Source of the DNA: Bradyrhizobium prioriisuperbiae
GTDB lineage: Bacteria; Pseudomonadota; Alphaproteobacteria; Rhizobiales; Xanthobacteraceae
DNA length: 64,000 nt
Reading direction: 5' to 3'
NCBI RefSeq assembly: GCF_032397745.1
Contig: NZ_CP135921.1
Span: forward strand, 1,736,001-1,800,000
A program made the position numbers and the translations under genes. This document shows positions 8,598-16,332 of the stretch, piece after piece; position 1 is the stretch's first letter, and each line of letters begins with the position of its first letter. The notes under the pieces are model-generated. The model saw nothing but the letters and a program-made list of their open reading frames with translations, ran no database searches and was not told the origin of the DNA.

Positions 8598-9383
8598 TCA
8601 ATGCTCTTCCGCCGCCAGCACGGCCTCCACACGAATCTCTTCGGTGAGCCGCGCTTTCAGCGCCGAGAATTCCGGCGAGGTCTTGATGGTGTAGTGGCGG
8701 GGGTGGCCGAGATCGACGCGGACATCGGCCTTGAAACGACCGGGGCGGGCGGACATGACGAGGACGCGCGACGCCAGGAAGATGGATTCCTCGATATCGT
8801 GGGTGACGAACAGCACGGTCTTGCGCTCGCGCTCCCAGATGCCGAGCAGCAGCTCCTGCATCAGCGCACGGGTCTGGTTGTCCAGCGCGCCGAAGGGTTC
8901 GTCCAGCAGCAGGATCGCCGGGGAATTGGCCAGTGCGCGAGCAATGGCGGTGCGCTGCTGCATACCGCCGGAGAGCTGTTTGGGATAATGGTTGGCGAAA
9001 CCTTTCAGGCCGACGCGCTCCAGCCATTGCGCCACGATGGCGTTGCGCTCGCCCGCAGGCACGCCCTTTTCGCGCAAGCCGAAGCCGATGTTTTCCGAGA
9101 TCGTGAGCCAGGGAAACAGCGTGTAGGACTGGAACACCATGCCGCGGTCGGCGCCGGGGCCGGTGACCTGCTGGCCGTCGAGCAGGATCCTGCCCGTGGT
9201 CGGCGTGTCCAGGCCCGCGATAATGCGCAGCAACGTGGACTTGCCGCAGCCGGAGGGGCCGAGCAGCGTGATGAAATCATTGTCGCCGACGGTGAGATTG
9301 GCCGGCAGCAGCGCCTGGGTCGGCTGGCCACCATGGACCGGCGGGAAGACGCGGGAGACGTTCTCGATGATCAATTTGCTCAT
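8598..9383 (-). CDS. ABC transporter ATP-binding protein (nitrate/sulfonate/taurine type)
   Basis: This 261-residue ATPase drives an importer of the TauB/SsuB/NrtD class. The Walker A motif is GPSGCGKST (42-50), the signature LSGGMQQR (137-144) and Walker B LLLDEPFGALD (158-168). The Q-loop MVFQSYTLFPWLT and H-loop VTHDIEES are also intact. Its start overlaps the permease stop (9380-9383, ATGA), so the two are translationally coupled. The matching binding protein is not adjacent but lies at 13557-14498 beyond two insertion sequences. The substrate cannot be decided from this subunit. Confidence 0.93.
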   Translation of the reverse strand: MSKLIIENVSRVFPPVHGGQPTQALLPANLTVGDNDFITLLGPSGCGKSTLLRIIAGLDTPTTGRILLDGQQVTGPGADRGMVFQSYTLFPWLTISENIGFGLREKGVPAGERNAIVAQWLERVGLKGFANHYPKQLSGGMQQRTAIARALANSPAILLLDEPFGALDNQTRALMQELLLGIWERERKTVLFVTHDIEESIFLASRVLVMSARPGRFKADVRVDLGHPRHYTIKTSPEFSALKARLTEEIRVEAVLAAEEH

Positions 9384-10153
9384 GCGAGGCTCCAGGGAAA
9401 GAGCTTGCGGTTGAGCGCCTTGAACAGGAAATCCGAAATCAGCCCGATGACGCCGATGATAATGATGCCGAAAATCATCTGTCCCGTCGCGAGCAGCGCC
9501 TGGCTGTCGATGATCATGTGGCCGATGCCGGAGGACGAGCCGATCAGTTCGGCGACGATCACATAAGTCCAGGCCCAGCCCAGCACCAGGCGCAGGATTT
9601 CGGCGATGTCAGGCGCGGCGGAGGGAATCATGACGCGGGCGAGGATGCCCTGGTTGCGGGCGCCGAGCGTCAGCGCGGCGTCGACCAGATCGCGGCGCAC
9701 GCTGCCGGTGGTGACCGCGACCATCAGGATCAGCTGGAACACCGAGCCGATGAAGATCACCATGAGCTTCTGCGTCTCGCCGATGCCGGCCCACAGGATC
9801 AAAAGCGGAATGAAGGCGGACGCCGGCAGGTAGCGCGCGAACGACACGAACGGCTCGAGGAAGGCTTCGATCGGCTTGAACGCGCCCATCAGGATGCCGA
9901 CGGGGACAGCGACGAGAGCCGCGAGAATGAAGCCGCCGAGCACCCGCCACACCGTCATGCCGATGTCGAACGCGAAGCCGTGCTTGGTGAGCAGCTCATA
10001 GCCGTCCCGCACCATGGTGACGGGATCGGCCAGGAAGGTTTTGGAGACGAAGCCGCCGAGGGTGGCGAGCGCCCAGGCGGCGAAGAACAGGACGAAGAAG
10101 AGAATGCCGAGCAGGACGCGGGCGGTGGGGGAGACGGGGGCGAGGGGTTTCAT
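9380..10153 (-). CDS. ABC transporter permease (nitrate/sulfonate/taurine type)
   Basis: This 257-residue membrane protein is of the TauC/SsuC type with about six hydrophobic segments. The EAA-loop region (DAALTLGARNQGILARVMIPSAAPDI) lies in the second half and contacts the ATPase. It forms a homodimeric channel with the downstream ATPase. The promoter that originally drove it was probably upstream of the binding-protein gene at 14.5 kb; the intervening IS4-type and IS481-type elements may now separate it from that promoter. No obvious substitute promoter is visible in 10154-10204. Confidence 0.92.
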   Translation of the reverse strand: MKPLAPVSPTARVLLGILFFVLFFAAWALATLGGFVSKTFLADPVTMVRDGYELLTKHGFAFDIGMTVWRVLGGFILAALVAVPVGILMGAFKPIEAFLEPFVSFARYLPASAFIPLLILWAGIGETQKLMVIFIGSVFQLILMVAVTTGSVRRDLVDAALTLGARNQGILARVMIPSAAPDIAEILRLVLGWAWTYVIVAELIGSSSGIGHMIIDSQALLATGQMIFGIIIIGVIGLISDFLFKALNRKLFPWSLA

Positions 10154-10204
10154 GGGGATTGATAGACGTTGTTGAAGATCGCGGACATTGGCGTTGGGTC
10201 TTTG

Positions 10205-10252
10205 CGGTACCCCCCTCCCTGACCCTCGCCCACAAGGGGGGAGGGAACGAGA
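10205..10252. repeat. Palindromic CCCCTCCC…GGGAGGG intergenic repeat
   Basis: The unit carries CCCTCGCCCACAAGGGGGGAGGG with a C-rich arm, a short ACAA-containing loop and a G-rich arm. The same unit, with similar flank (GAACGAGATGCT), recurs at 13483-13530; related copies are at 54192-54232 and 54297-54340. An interrupted copy flanks the IS4-type element (10396-10410 and 11700-11714). The spacer 10154-10410 holds no gene I can support. Confidence 0.8.
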
Positions 10253-10410
10253 TGCTCGGGCCGCCTTACAGACTCAACTCGCTTGCCGGCGTGGGTCATC
10301 GAAAAAGCGAATACGGAGATGCCTGCAGGATAGCGACGAACCGATCCGCAACCTCGCGTAACCGGATTGCTGCACCTCTCCGAACTCTGCCTGTTCCCTC
10401 CCCCCTTGTG

Positions 10411-11699
10411 GCAGGGCTGTCCCGGGAAAAATCACGCATAGGTGAACCCCAGCTGATCGGGAGAGAACCTGGGTTTTGGCCTGCTCGGATTGACGGGTGG
10501 CGGGGTGTCAATTTCTGCGATCGGTTTTCGCATGAACAGGCGTTGGCAAACGAGCTCAGCGAAACGTAGCTGCAGCATCGGCAAGGAATTCAGACGCCGC
10601 GCGAGGCGCAGGAGCAGATAGGCGATCATCGCGGCTATGATTTGCAGCCGAATGGCGTTGTCGTTCTTGCCCATGAACTTGTGGAGGTTGAGATGCTGCT
10701 TGATCCAGCGGAACAGGAGCTCGATCTGCCAGCGGCTCTTGTAGAGAGCCGCAATCTCGACTGCCGTGCGTTCGAGATCGTTGGTGATGAGAGTGATCAT
10801 TCCCCCTTTGTCACGCCTGACCTTGATGCGTCGCAATGGGATCGGCAGACTGGAATCGCCCTTGCTGGCGAGCGAGACATTGGCATCGGCGATGACTCTG
10901 AAGCCGTCGCCTATGGTCTTGCGCACGTACCGGGACTTTGTCATGCGCAAGCGCGTGTTCACCTTGACGCGGGTGACGAAGAAAGCCTTGGCAGCATTGA
11001 TCTTCTTCCACCAGCCAAAGTGATAATAGCCCTTGTCGAAAACGTAGGTCGCACCGGCTTCCAGCTCCGTTTGACGGCCGATCTCGACGTCATTGACGGT
11101 CGCCGGCGTAATCTCGACACAACGCGGGACATCGTTCCCTGGATGATAGACGACGTGCATCTTCAGGCCGCGGATACGGCCATTCCATTCGGCCCATTCG
11201 CACATCTTGCCCAACGGCACCGGGCTCGAGTCGATCAACCGAACCATCTCGGCCCCTTCCACCCGCGTGTGTCGATCGGCCTTCTTTGCCAGCATCGCGA
11301 AAGTTTCCGCGAAAATACTCACCGGACGACGTGCATTCGCACGCGAGAGTGTCGAGCGAGGGGTCTTGCCTACACCCAAATGATAATGCTGATGGGAGTT
11401 TGCCTTAGAGGTCGCTTCCACAGCGCGCAGGCTCGTGACCCCGCCCAATTGGGCGCCCACCATCGCCACAAGATGATCCCAGCTTTTGAACGTCTTGTCG
11501 TAGGCATTACCGTTATGTCGCTCGACGATTTCCCGAAATTGTCGTCGATCAATCGGTTTGAGGAGCTCCCCAAAGATGCTATTCACGTATTGCATGCCCG
11601 GCCCTTTTCTGTGTCTCGACAACCAGAAAGTATCCGGTTCACGCTGGAGTCGCCGGGCATGCGCTGCGGCATAGTGAATCATTCCCGGGACAGCCCTGC
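10411..11699 (-). mobile_element. IS4-type insertion sequence, 1289 bp
   Basis: The ends are perfect 18-bp inverted repeats, GCAGGGCTGTCCCGGGAA at 10411-10428 and its complement at 11682-11699. The element is flanked by a 7-bp direct repeat CCTTGTG (10404-10410 and 11700-11706). Removing the element and one repeat restores CCCTCCCC-CCTTGTG-GGGGAGGG, a symmetric hairpin whose loop is the duplicated target. One intact transposase gene fills it. The intact ends, intact transposase and perfect duplication suggest a recent insertion. Confidence 0.93.
10432..11595 (-). CDS. IS4-family transposase
   Basis: This 387-residue DDE transposase cuts and joins the ends of its element. Catalytic aspartates are in LIDSSPVPLG and VFDKGYYHFG, and the IS4 YREK signature is intact as YKSRWQIELLFRWIK (Y-x2-R-x3-E-x6-K). 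The start MQYVNSIFGELL at 11595 lies inside the element; a longer frame to 11751 would run out through the inverted repeat and is not used. The stop lies just inside the left inverted repeat. Confidence 0.93.
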   Translation of the reverse strand: MQYVNSIFGELLKPIDRRQFREIVERHNGNAYDKTFKSWDHLVAMVGAQLGGVTSLRAVEATSKANSHQHYHLGVGKTPRSTLSRANARRPVSIFAETFAMLAKKADRHTRVEGAEMVRLIDSSPVPLGKMCEWAEWNGRIRGLKMHVVYHPGNDVPRCVEITPATVNDVEIGRQTELEAGATYVFDKGYYHFGWWKKINAAKAFFVTRVKVNTRLRMTKSRYVRKTIGDGFRVIADANVSLASKGDSSLPIPLRRIKVRRDKGGMITLITNDLERTAVEIAALYKSRWQIELLFRWIKQHLNLHKFMGKNDNAIRLQIIAAMIAYLLLRLARRLNSLPMLQLRFAELVCQRLFMRKPIAEIDTPPPVNPSRPKPRFSPDQLGFTYA

Positions 11700-11740
11700 C
11701 CTTGTGGGGGAGGGTCAGGGAGGGGGGTGAGTGACGCTGT

Positions 11741-12124
11741 TCAGTCTTCATGATTTATCTGCACACGAGATCGAGCTGTCCGCCTGATAACATCGACGAC
11801 GCCTTCCAAATTCGACACCACCTGATCGTTGGTGAACCGTAGTGTTGCAAAGCCCTCGGACGCAAAGACGTCATCGCGATCTCGATCAGCCTTCTGTTGT
11901 TCGGCGAAGTCATGACTCTCGCCGTCCAGCTCGACGACCAGCTTTGCCGAAAGGCAGACGAAGTCCGCGATATAATTTCGAAACGGGACCTGCCTGCGAA
12001 AACCAAGTCCGTCAATCCGATGAGCCTTGAGATAGCGCCACAGCAGCGTTTCGGCAGGAGTCATCGTCTGCCGAAGTTGCCTCGCCCTGTCGCGCTGACG
12101 TTTGCGAACGGTGGCGTGAGGCAT
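11741..12124 (-). CDS. DUF559 domain protein (Vsr-like endonuclease fold)
   Basis: This 127-residue protein belongs to the DUF559 group related to very-short-patch-repair endonucleases. The core FRNYIADFVCLSAKLVVELD followed by GESH gives the D…ExD pattern of a PD-(D/E)XK nuclease, with R-rich N-terminus RKRQRDRARQLRQTMTPAE typical of the family. Such proteins are frequent in mobile DNA. It sits between the IS4-type and IS481-type elements, in the gap of the split ABC operon, and was probably carried in with them. The biological substrate of DUF559 proteins is not established. Confidence 0.85.
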   Translation of the reverse strand: MPHATVRKRQRDRARQLRQTMTPAETLLWRYLKAHRIDGLGFRRQVPFRNYIADFVCLSAKLVVELDGESHDFAEQQKADRDRDDVFASEGFATLRFTNDQVVSNLEGVVDVIRRTARSRVQINHED

Positions 12125-12143
12125 TCGGTCCGACCGGGTCGAT

Positions 12144-13455
12144 TCCTGACATTTTGGACCGGGCTGATGCCTGACAGTATTCGGTCATTGTTTTGCTGTC
12201 GCTGCCGTTTTCTGCTGAACACGGAACCGGGCGCGCGGGGGAGCAAAGCGGAGGAAACGGTGGTCACGATCGATCACCCCCAGATCCCGGTCGCAGAAGC
12301 GCAGGATGTGGCCGCCGGTGTCGCGTTCGGCGAGACCAACGAGTTCGCCTGCAAGCGCTTCACCGACGAACACGAGCTCGCCGCGCCATTTGATTTCGCC
12401 GGAGGAACGCACACGGCGGACCTCATGATAAGCATCGTACCAGGGGTCATGGAGATGGCTCGGCAGGGCGCGCGACGGCGACTGCCAGAGCTTGGCGGGC
12501 GGCGCTTGATCGAGAGCCTCGTGCGGCCGCTCCTGGTTGAAGTGGTGGCGGAAGACGTCGAACCGGCGCTGCTGCTCGGCAGCCGTTGCCGCCGGCGGTT
12601 TCGAGGTCTCAGCCTTCAGAGTGCGGTGCATGCGCTCGTGCCGGGCGTTGTCCTGCGGACTCGCCGGCGGGATGTAGTGCGGCTCGATGCCGAGCTTGAG
12701 CCACCACACCGAGAGTGCCGAAAGGCCGCCCGCCCCCGTGGATCCGAACGGTGTACCGTTATCGGAGCGGATCGCATCGGGAAGGCCAATGTCCGCGAAA
12801 ACGCGTTCCAGCGCGCCTTTAACGCCAGCCCAGGTCGGATCGACGATGCGGACCTCGACAAGAAAGCGGCTCGCAGCATCCGTGATGGTGAGCGGATCGC
12901 AGCGTGTCCCGTCGCGGGTTCGAAACCAGCCCTTAAAGTCGATCGACCATTCCTCATTGGGGACGCTTGCCGGCGCCACCACCTCGCCCTGTGCAATCGC
13001 TCGACGTCGGCGACGGCGTGTCTCGACCAAGCCTTCCCGCTTCAGGATGTCGCCGATCGTCGACGCCGCAGGCCAGTCGATCTCGGGCCGCCCGCGCTCA
13101 AGCCATGCCTTGACCTTCTTCGGGCCGAAATGCGGGAACCGTCGCCGTGTCGCGATGAGGCAGTCGGCCAGTTGGCTAGCCGTCGCATGCGGACAGCTCT
13201 CCACCGCGTGGCTTCTCTCCTCGAACCAGTGCGGCTCCCCGCTCGCGCGGCGGCGCTTCCACACGTAGAAGGTCTCCCGGCTGATGCCATACCGCGCGCA
13301 CAGCTCCGTCACCGAAAATGCTCCCGTCTCGTACTCCCGAAACAACGCGATACGCTCCTCCATAGGACTGCTCTCCCTGAAAGGCATCGCCTGATCCTCC
13401 ATCGAATCAGACGAAGCTTGCCTGTCAGGAATCAACCCGGGTCAAATTGTCAGGA
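12144..13455 (-). mobile_element. IS481-type insertion sequence, about 1.3 kb
   Basis: The ends are imperfect inverted repeats: TCCTGACATTTTGGACCGGG at 12144 onward, matched by the complement of 13422-13455 (TCCTGACAATTTGACCCGGG). Similarity seems to continue outward by about 18 bp on both sides (CCGGGTCGATTCCTGACA / CTGGGCTGAGTCCTGACA), so each end may hold two copies of a TIR-like unit and the exact boundary is uncertain. I find no clear target duplication. One transposase gene is present. Confidence 0.8.
12185..13387 (-). CDS. IS481-family transposase
   Basis: This 400-residue transposase has an N-terminal helix-turn-helix (about 10-55: SVTELCARYGISRETFYVWKR) and an rve-type DDE core. The catalytic residues are D in EWSIDFKGWF, D in RSDNGTPF and E in HERMHRTLKAE. 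The start at 13387 (MPFRESS) is chosen because GGAGG lies 8 bases upstream; 13435 is a longer alternative. It is distinct from the IS481-type transposase at 61063-62238, sharing only the family framework. Confidence 0.9.
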   Translation of the reverse strand: MPFRESSPMEERIALFREYETGAFSVTELCARYGISRETFYVWKRRRASGEPHWFEERSHAVESCPHATASQLADCLIATRRRFPHFGPKKVKAWLERGRPEIDWPAASTIGDILKREGLVETRRRRRRAIAQGEVVAPASVPNEEWSIDFKGWFRTRDGTRCDPLTITDAASRFLVEVRIVDPTWAGVKGALERVFADIGLPDAIRSDNGTPFGSTGAGGLSALSVWWLKLGIEPHYIPPASPQDNARHERMHRTLKAETSKPPAATAAEQQRRFDVFRHHFNQERPHEALDQAPPAKLWQSPSRALPSHLHDPWYDAYHEVRRVRSSGEIKWRGELVFVGEALAGELVGLAERDTGGHILRFCDRDLGVIDRDHRFLRFAPPRARFRVQQKTAATAKQ

Positions 13456-13482
13456 CTCAGCCCAGTTTGTACCTTCGTGGCT

Positions 13483-13530
13483 ACCCCCCTCCCTGCCCCT
13501 CCCCCACAAGGGGGGAGGGAACGAGATGCT
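13483..13530. repeat. Palindromic CCCCTCCC…GGGAGGG intergenic repeat, second copy
   Basis: This is nearly the same unit as 10205-10252, including the flanking GAACGAGATGCT(T/C)GGG. The two copies are in direct orientation and bracket the whole IS4/DUF559/IS481 block. That arrangement could reflect duplication of the original operon spacer or recombination between repeats. Confidence 0.8.
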
Positions 13531-13556
13531 TGGGCTGCCTCACGACGACACAAACG

Positions 13557-14498
13557 TCACTGCACAAACCTCGGATCAGCCAGCTTGCTCATATCCGGCA
13601 GCTGCTTGATGACGCCGACTTCCAGCAGCAGGTCCGCCGCTTCCTTGGAGAACGCCGCGTGTTCGCCGGTGAAGAACTTCTTGTTGGCCTCCTGGTCCTG
13701 CCAGCGGATGTATTTCGCCGAGTTGCCGAACGCCTCGCCGCTCTGCTTCACGTCGGCGCCCATGATCTCGTAGGACTTGGCTTCGTCCGACTTGATCATG
13801 GCGAGCGCCTCGAAATAGCTTTTGGTCAGCGCGCGCACGGCGGGTTCGTTTTCGGCGATGAACTTTGGCGTGCAGCCGAAGGTGTCCATGATCATCGGGT
13901 AATCCAGCGTGGTGGCAATGATCTTGCCGGCGTCGGGCTTGGCGCGCACCGCACTGAGATACGGCTCATAGGTCACCGCGGCGTCGTTCTGTCCGGCGAT
14001 GAAGGCTTGCGCGGCGGGGCCGGGCTCCATGTTCACGACCGTGACATCCTTCACGCTCAGCCCGTTTTTCTTCAGGAACCAGGCCAGGGTGAAATAGGGG
14101 GCGGTGCCGGGGGCGGAGGCGGCCACCGTCTTGCCCTTGAGGTCGGCGATCTTGTCGGTCGCGGCGCGCACCACCAGGCCATCGGCGCCGTAGGACTTGT
14201 CGAGCTGGAACAGCTGCGTGGTGGCGACGCCGTTGGCGTTCCACGTCACCCAGGTCTCGACGGTGGTGGCGGCGCACTGCACGTCACCCGATGCAATCGC
14301 CAGATGGCGGCTGGCCTGCGGGATCTTCTTCAGGGTGACGTCGAGGCCGTTCTTCGCAAAGATGCCGGCTTCCTTGGCCAGCGTCAGCGGGGCGAATCCG
14401 GTCCAGCCGGACAGGCCGATATTGACTTTGGTCTGGGCGTGGGCCGACCCGGCCACCATCAGCATGGCGGCTGCCGCAACAACTGAAATCTTTCTCAT
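13557..14498 (-). CDS. ABC transporter substrate-binding protein (NMT1/TauA/SsuA type)
   Basis: This 313-residue periplasmic protein captures substrate for the importer. A signal peptide is visible (MRKISVVAAAAMLMVAGSAHA, cleavage after AHA), followed by KVNIGLSGWTGFAPLTLAKE, the usual opening of the nitrate/sulfonate/taurine binding family. The second of two adjacent ATGs (14498) is preferred because its spacing to GGAGG is better. Permease and ATPase genes of the same family lie downstream at 10153-8598 in the same direction, but two insertion sequences and a DUF559 gene intervene. Substrate is uncertain: aliphatic sulfonate, taurine or a related compound. Confidence 0.92.
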   Translation of the reverse strand: MRKISVVAAAAMLMVAGSAHAQTKVNIGLSGWTGFAPLTLAKEAGIFAKNGLDVTLKKIPQASRHLAIASGDVQCAATTVETWVTWNANGVATTQLFQLDKSYGADGLVVRAATDKIADLKGKTVAASAPGTAPYFTLAWFLKKNGLSVKDVTVVNMEPGPAAQAFIAGQNDAAVTYEPYLSAVRAKPDAGKIIATTLDYPMIMDTFGCTPKFIAENEPAVRALTKSYFEALAMIKSDEAKSYEIMGADVKQSGEAFGNSAKYIRWQDQEANKKFFTGEHAAFSKEAADLLLEVGVIKQLPDMSKLADPRFVQ

Positions 14499-14636
14499 CA
14501 TCCCCTCCGGCCATTCGGCCGCTCCTCATTTGAGGGGCAATCGCAGCATGCGCGTTCCGGCAAGTCAACGCCGCGAATGTGGGCGCCCGCCGCCTTGTTG
14601 GGCGGCGAGCGGCGACCACGGTGCCATCCACCGCCC

Positions 14637-15989
14637 TCACGGCTTGCGCGACGGCCCCGGCAGCCGCACCATCTTGCGGCCGAATTCGATGTCCGCCTTC
14701 GGCATGTTGGTGCCGACGATCCTGACCGGCAGGGTGTTGCCCTGCGGCGGCAGCAGGCGCACCCATTTGGTGCCGGCGACGTTGAGGGTCTCGACGCCGG
14801 TGCCGGGCGGCACCTCGATGTCGATATAGGTGCCGGAGCCGGGCCGATTGGCCGGCCAGGCATAGACGCCTTCGCCGTAATGCGCATTGCCGCCGGTGGA
14901 GAGCCGCATCGAGCCCTCCATCTCGATCCGGGCGTAACTCATCTGCTGCGGGGAGGCGGTGAGCGTGTGGCGAAACGTCGCCGGCTTTGTCAGCACTTCC
15001 ACGGTGCGCACCGGATTCTTGTTCTGCAGATCTGTCGCCGTGGTCTTCAGCCGCTCCACCGCGGGCGGCAGCGTCGTCTTCGGCGGATTGCCCGGCGGCT
15101 CGAACGGGTCCTCGTTGCTGGCGCGCAGGATGCGGCCGACGATGGCGCGGATCACCAGGCCGCCGACAATGCCGATGGCGAGACCGACCATCTCGTTCTC
15201 GACATAGGTCGCATAGAGACGGCGCGCGCCGAAATAGGTGGCGATGATGCGCGGCGTGGTGGCCGGCGAGAACACGGTGGGCGCGATCACGGCGCCGCCC
15301 GCGCCGCGATAATAAGCGAAACGCGCGGGCCCGCCGGCGCGCTGCGGCGCGGCGCGGATCGCCGCCTGCGCCTGCTCGATCGAGTCATAGACCTTGCCGT
15401 CGATCGGCTCGGCCTTGGTGAGCGAGAGATCGACAAGGGTGTCGGGCACATACACCGGCAGCTCCAGGCCGCTGCACACCACATGGAAGCCGAACAGATA
15501 GATGTTGTAGCCGATGCCGGTCATCCGCCTGTCGATGTAGTCCGCGTCGTCCTTCGGCGTGGAGACATGGACGTTGATCAGGTTCGGATGCCTGGCGTCG
15601 TCGGGATCGATCTCGAACTCCATCGGGCCGGAGGCCTTCGGCAGGTTGATCACCGGCGGGCCGTCGTTCGAAAACGGCTTGATGATGAGCAGGAAGGCCG
15701 CGAGCACAAAACCCCTGTGGTCTTTGGCGTCGACCCGCAGATGACCGGGGTGCCTGCGGGTGAGGCGGAACCAGCGAATGCCGGCGCTTGAGGTGCCGAG
15801 GTCCTCGATCGTCAGCGCCGAGGGATCGGTGGCGACCACGGCCTTGACGTGGCCGCCGCTGTCGCCGCTGAGGCCGGCAAACATCACGCCGTTGTCCGGC
15901 ATGGTCTGGCGTGTCTGCGAGACAACCTTGGTGGGTCCGGCCAGCGAGCCATCGTCGCCGGACGGAAGTACGAAACTGATTACGGCCAT
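14637..15989 (-). CDS. Hypothetical protein with possible ADP-ribosyltransferase-like C-terminus
   Basis: This 450-residue protein has no recognised N-terminal domain. A glycine-rich hydrophobic stretch (VGLAIGIVGGLVIRAIVGRIL, about 270-290) could be one membrane-active helix. The C-terminal part has RIEMEGSMRLSTG followed by GNAHYGEGVYAWP, which resembles the S-T and G-x-G-x-Y segments of HYD1/PARP-like toxin ART domains. The resemblance is by eye only. It is transcribed divergently from an M91-like protease gene at 16333, and the 13-bp tandem repeats lie in the shared upstream region. A toxin or effector role is speculation. Confidence 0.55.
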   Translation of the reverse strand: MAVISFVLPSGDDGSLAGPTKVVSQTRQTMPDNGVMFAGLSGDSGGHVKAVVATDPSALTIEDLGTSSAGIRWFRLTRRHPGHLRVDAKDHRGFVLAAFLLIIKPFSNDGPPVINLPKASGPMEFEIDPDDARHPNLINVHVSTPKDDADYIDRRMTGIGYNIYLFGFHVVCSGLELPVYVPDTLVDLSLTKAEPIDGKVYDSIEQAQAAIRAAPQRAGGPARFAYYRGAGGAVIAPTVFSPATTPRIIATYFGARRLYATYVENEMVGLAIGIVGGLVIRAIVGRILRASNEDPFEPPGNPPKTTLPPAVERLKTTATDLQNKNPVRTVEVLTKPATFRHTLTASPQQMSYARIEMEGSMRLSTGGNAHYGEGVYAWPANRPGSGTYIDIEVPPGTGVETLNVAGTKWVRLLPPQGNTLPVRIVGTNMPKADIEFGRKMVRLPGPSRKP

Positions 15990-16070
15990 GACGCCAGTTC
16001 ACTCCCAAAACGACCCCTCCCCGGGCGTTGGTCGCAATCAGCGGAGAGTGCGTTCATGGCGCACACGGAT

Positions 16071-16122
16071 GACGTGTGCCGTTGACGTGTGTCTTGGACG
16101 TGTGTCTTGGACGTGCGCCCTG
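16071..16122. repeat. Four tandem 13-bp repeats in a divergent promoter region
   Basis: The units are 16071-16083 GACGTGTGCCGTT, 16084-16096 GACGTGTGTCTTG, 16097-16109 GACGTGTGTCTTG and 16110-16122 GACGTGCGCCCTG. The two middle copies are identical. They lie between the divergent genes at 15989 and 16333. They could be operator repeats or a slippage-prone tract; 13 bp is not a whole helical turn. Confidence 0.8.
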
Positions 16123-16332
16123 GCACGCACCGTCGACGCGGTCTCCCCGCTCATCTCTCGAACGGGAGAGCGCAGGCGGGTTAGCTTCGTGCCGCCAAAA
16201 TCTTCCGCCGATCGCATGAACCCGCCGCAACCGGCGCGCCACCAACACATGAGGATGCTGCCGCAAGATAGCTAAGGGGGGCGTCCGCGACGGCCCGGTC
16301 GCCGCCTGCTGTTTCAGCCAGTGGAGCGTGCC

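Noticed and set aside
10642..11730. 362-codon frame antisense to the IS4 transposase
   Set aside because: The transposase has an intact YREK signature; the antisense frame has no recognisable motif.
11897..13609. 570-codon frame antisense to the IS481 transposase
   Set aside because: It crosses the insertion-sequence boundary and has no family features; the DDE transposase explains the region.
16071..16122. CRISPR array
   Set aside because: Units of 13 bp are directly adjacent with no spacers, and no cas genes are in the window.
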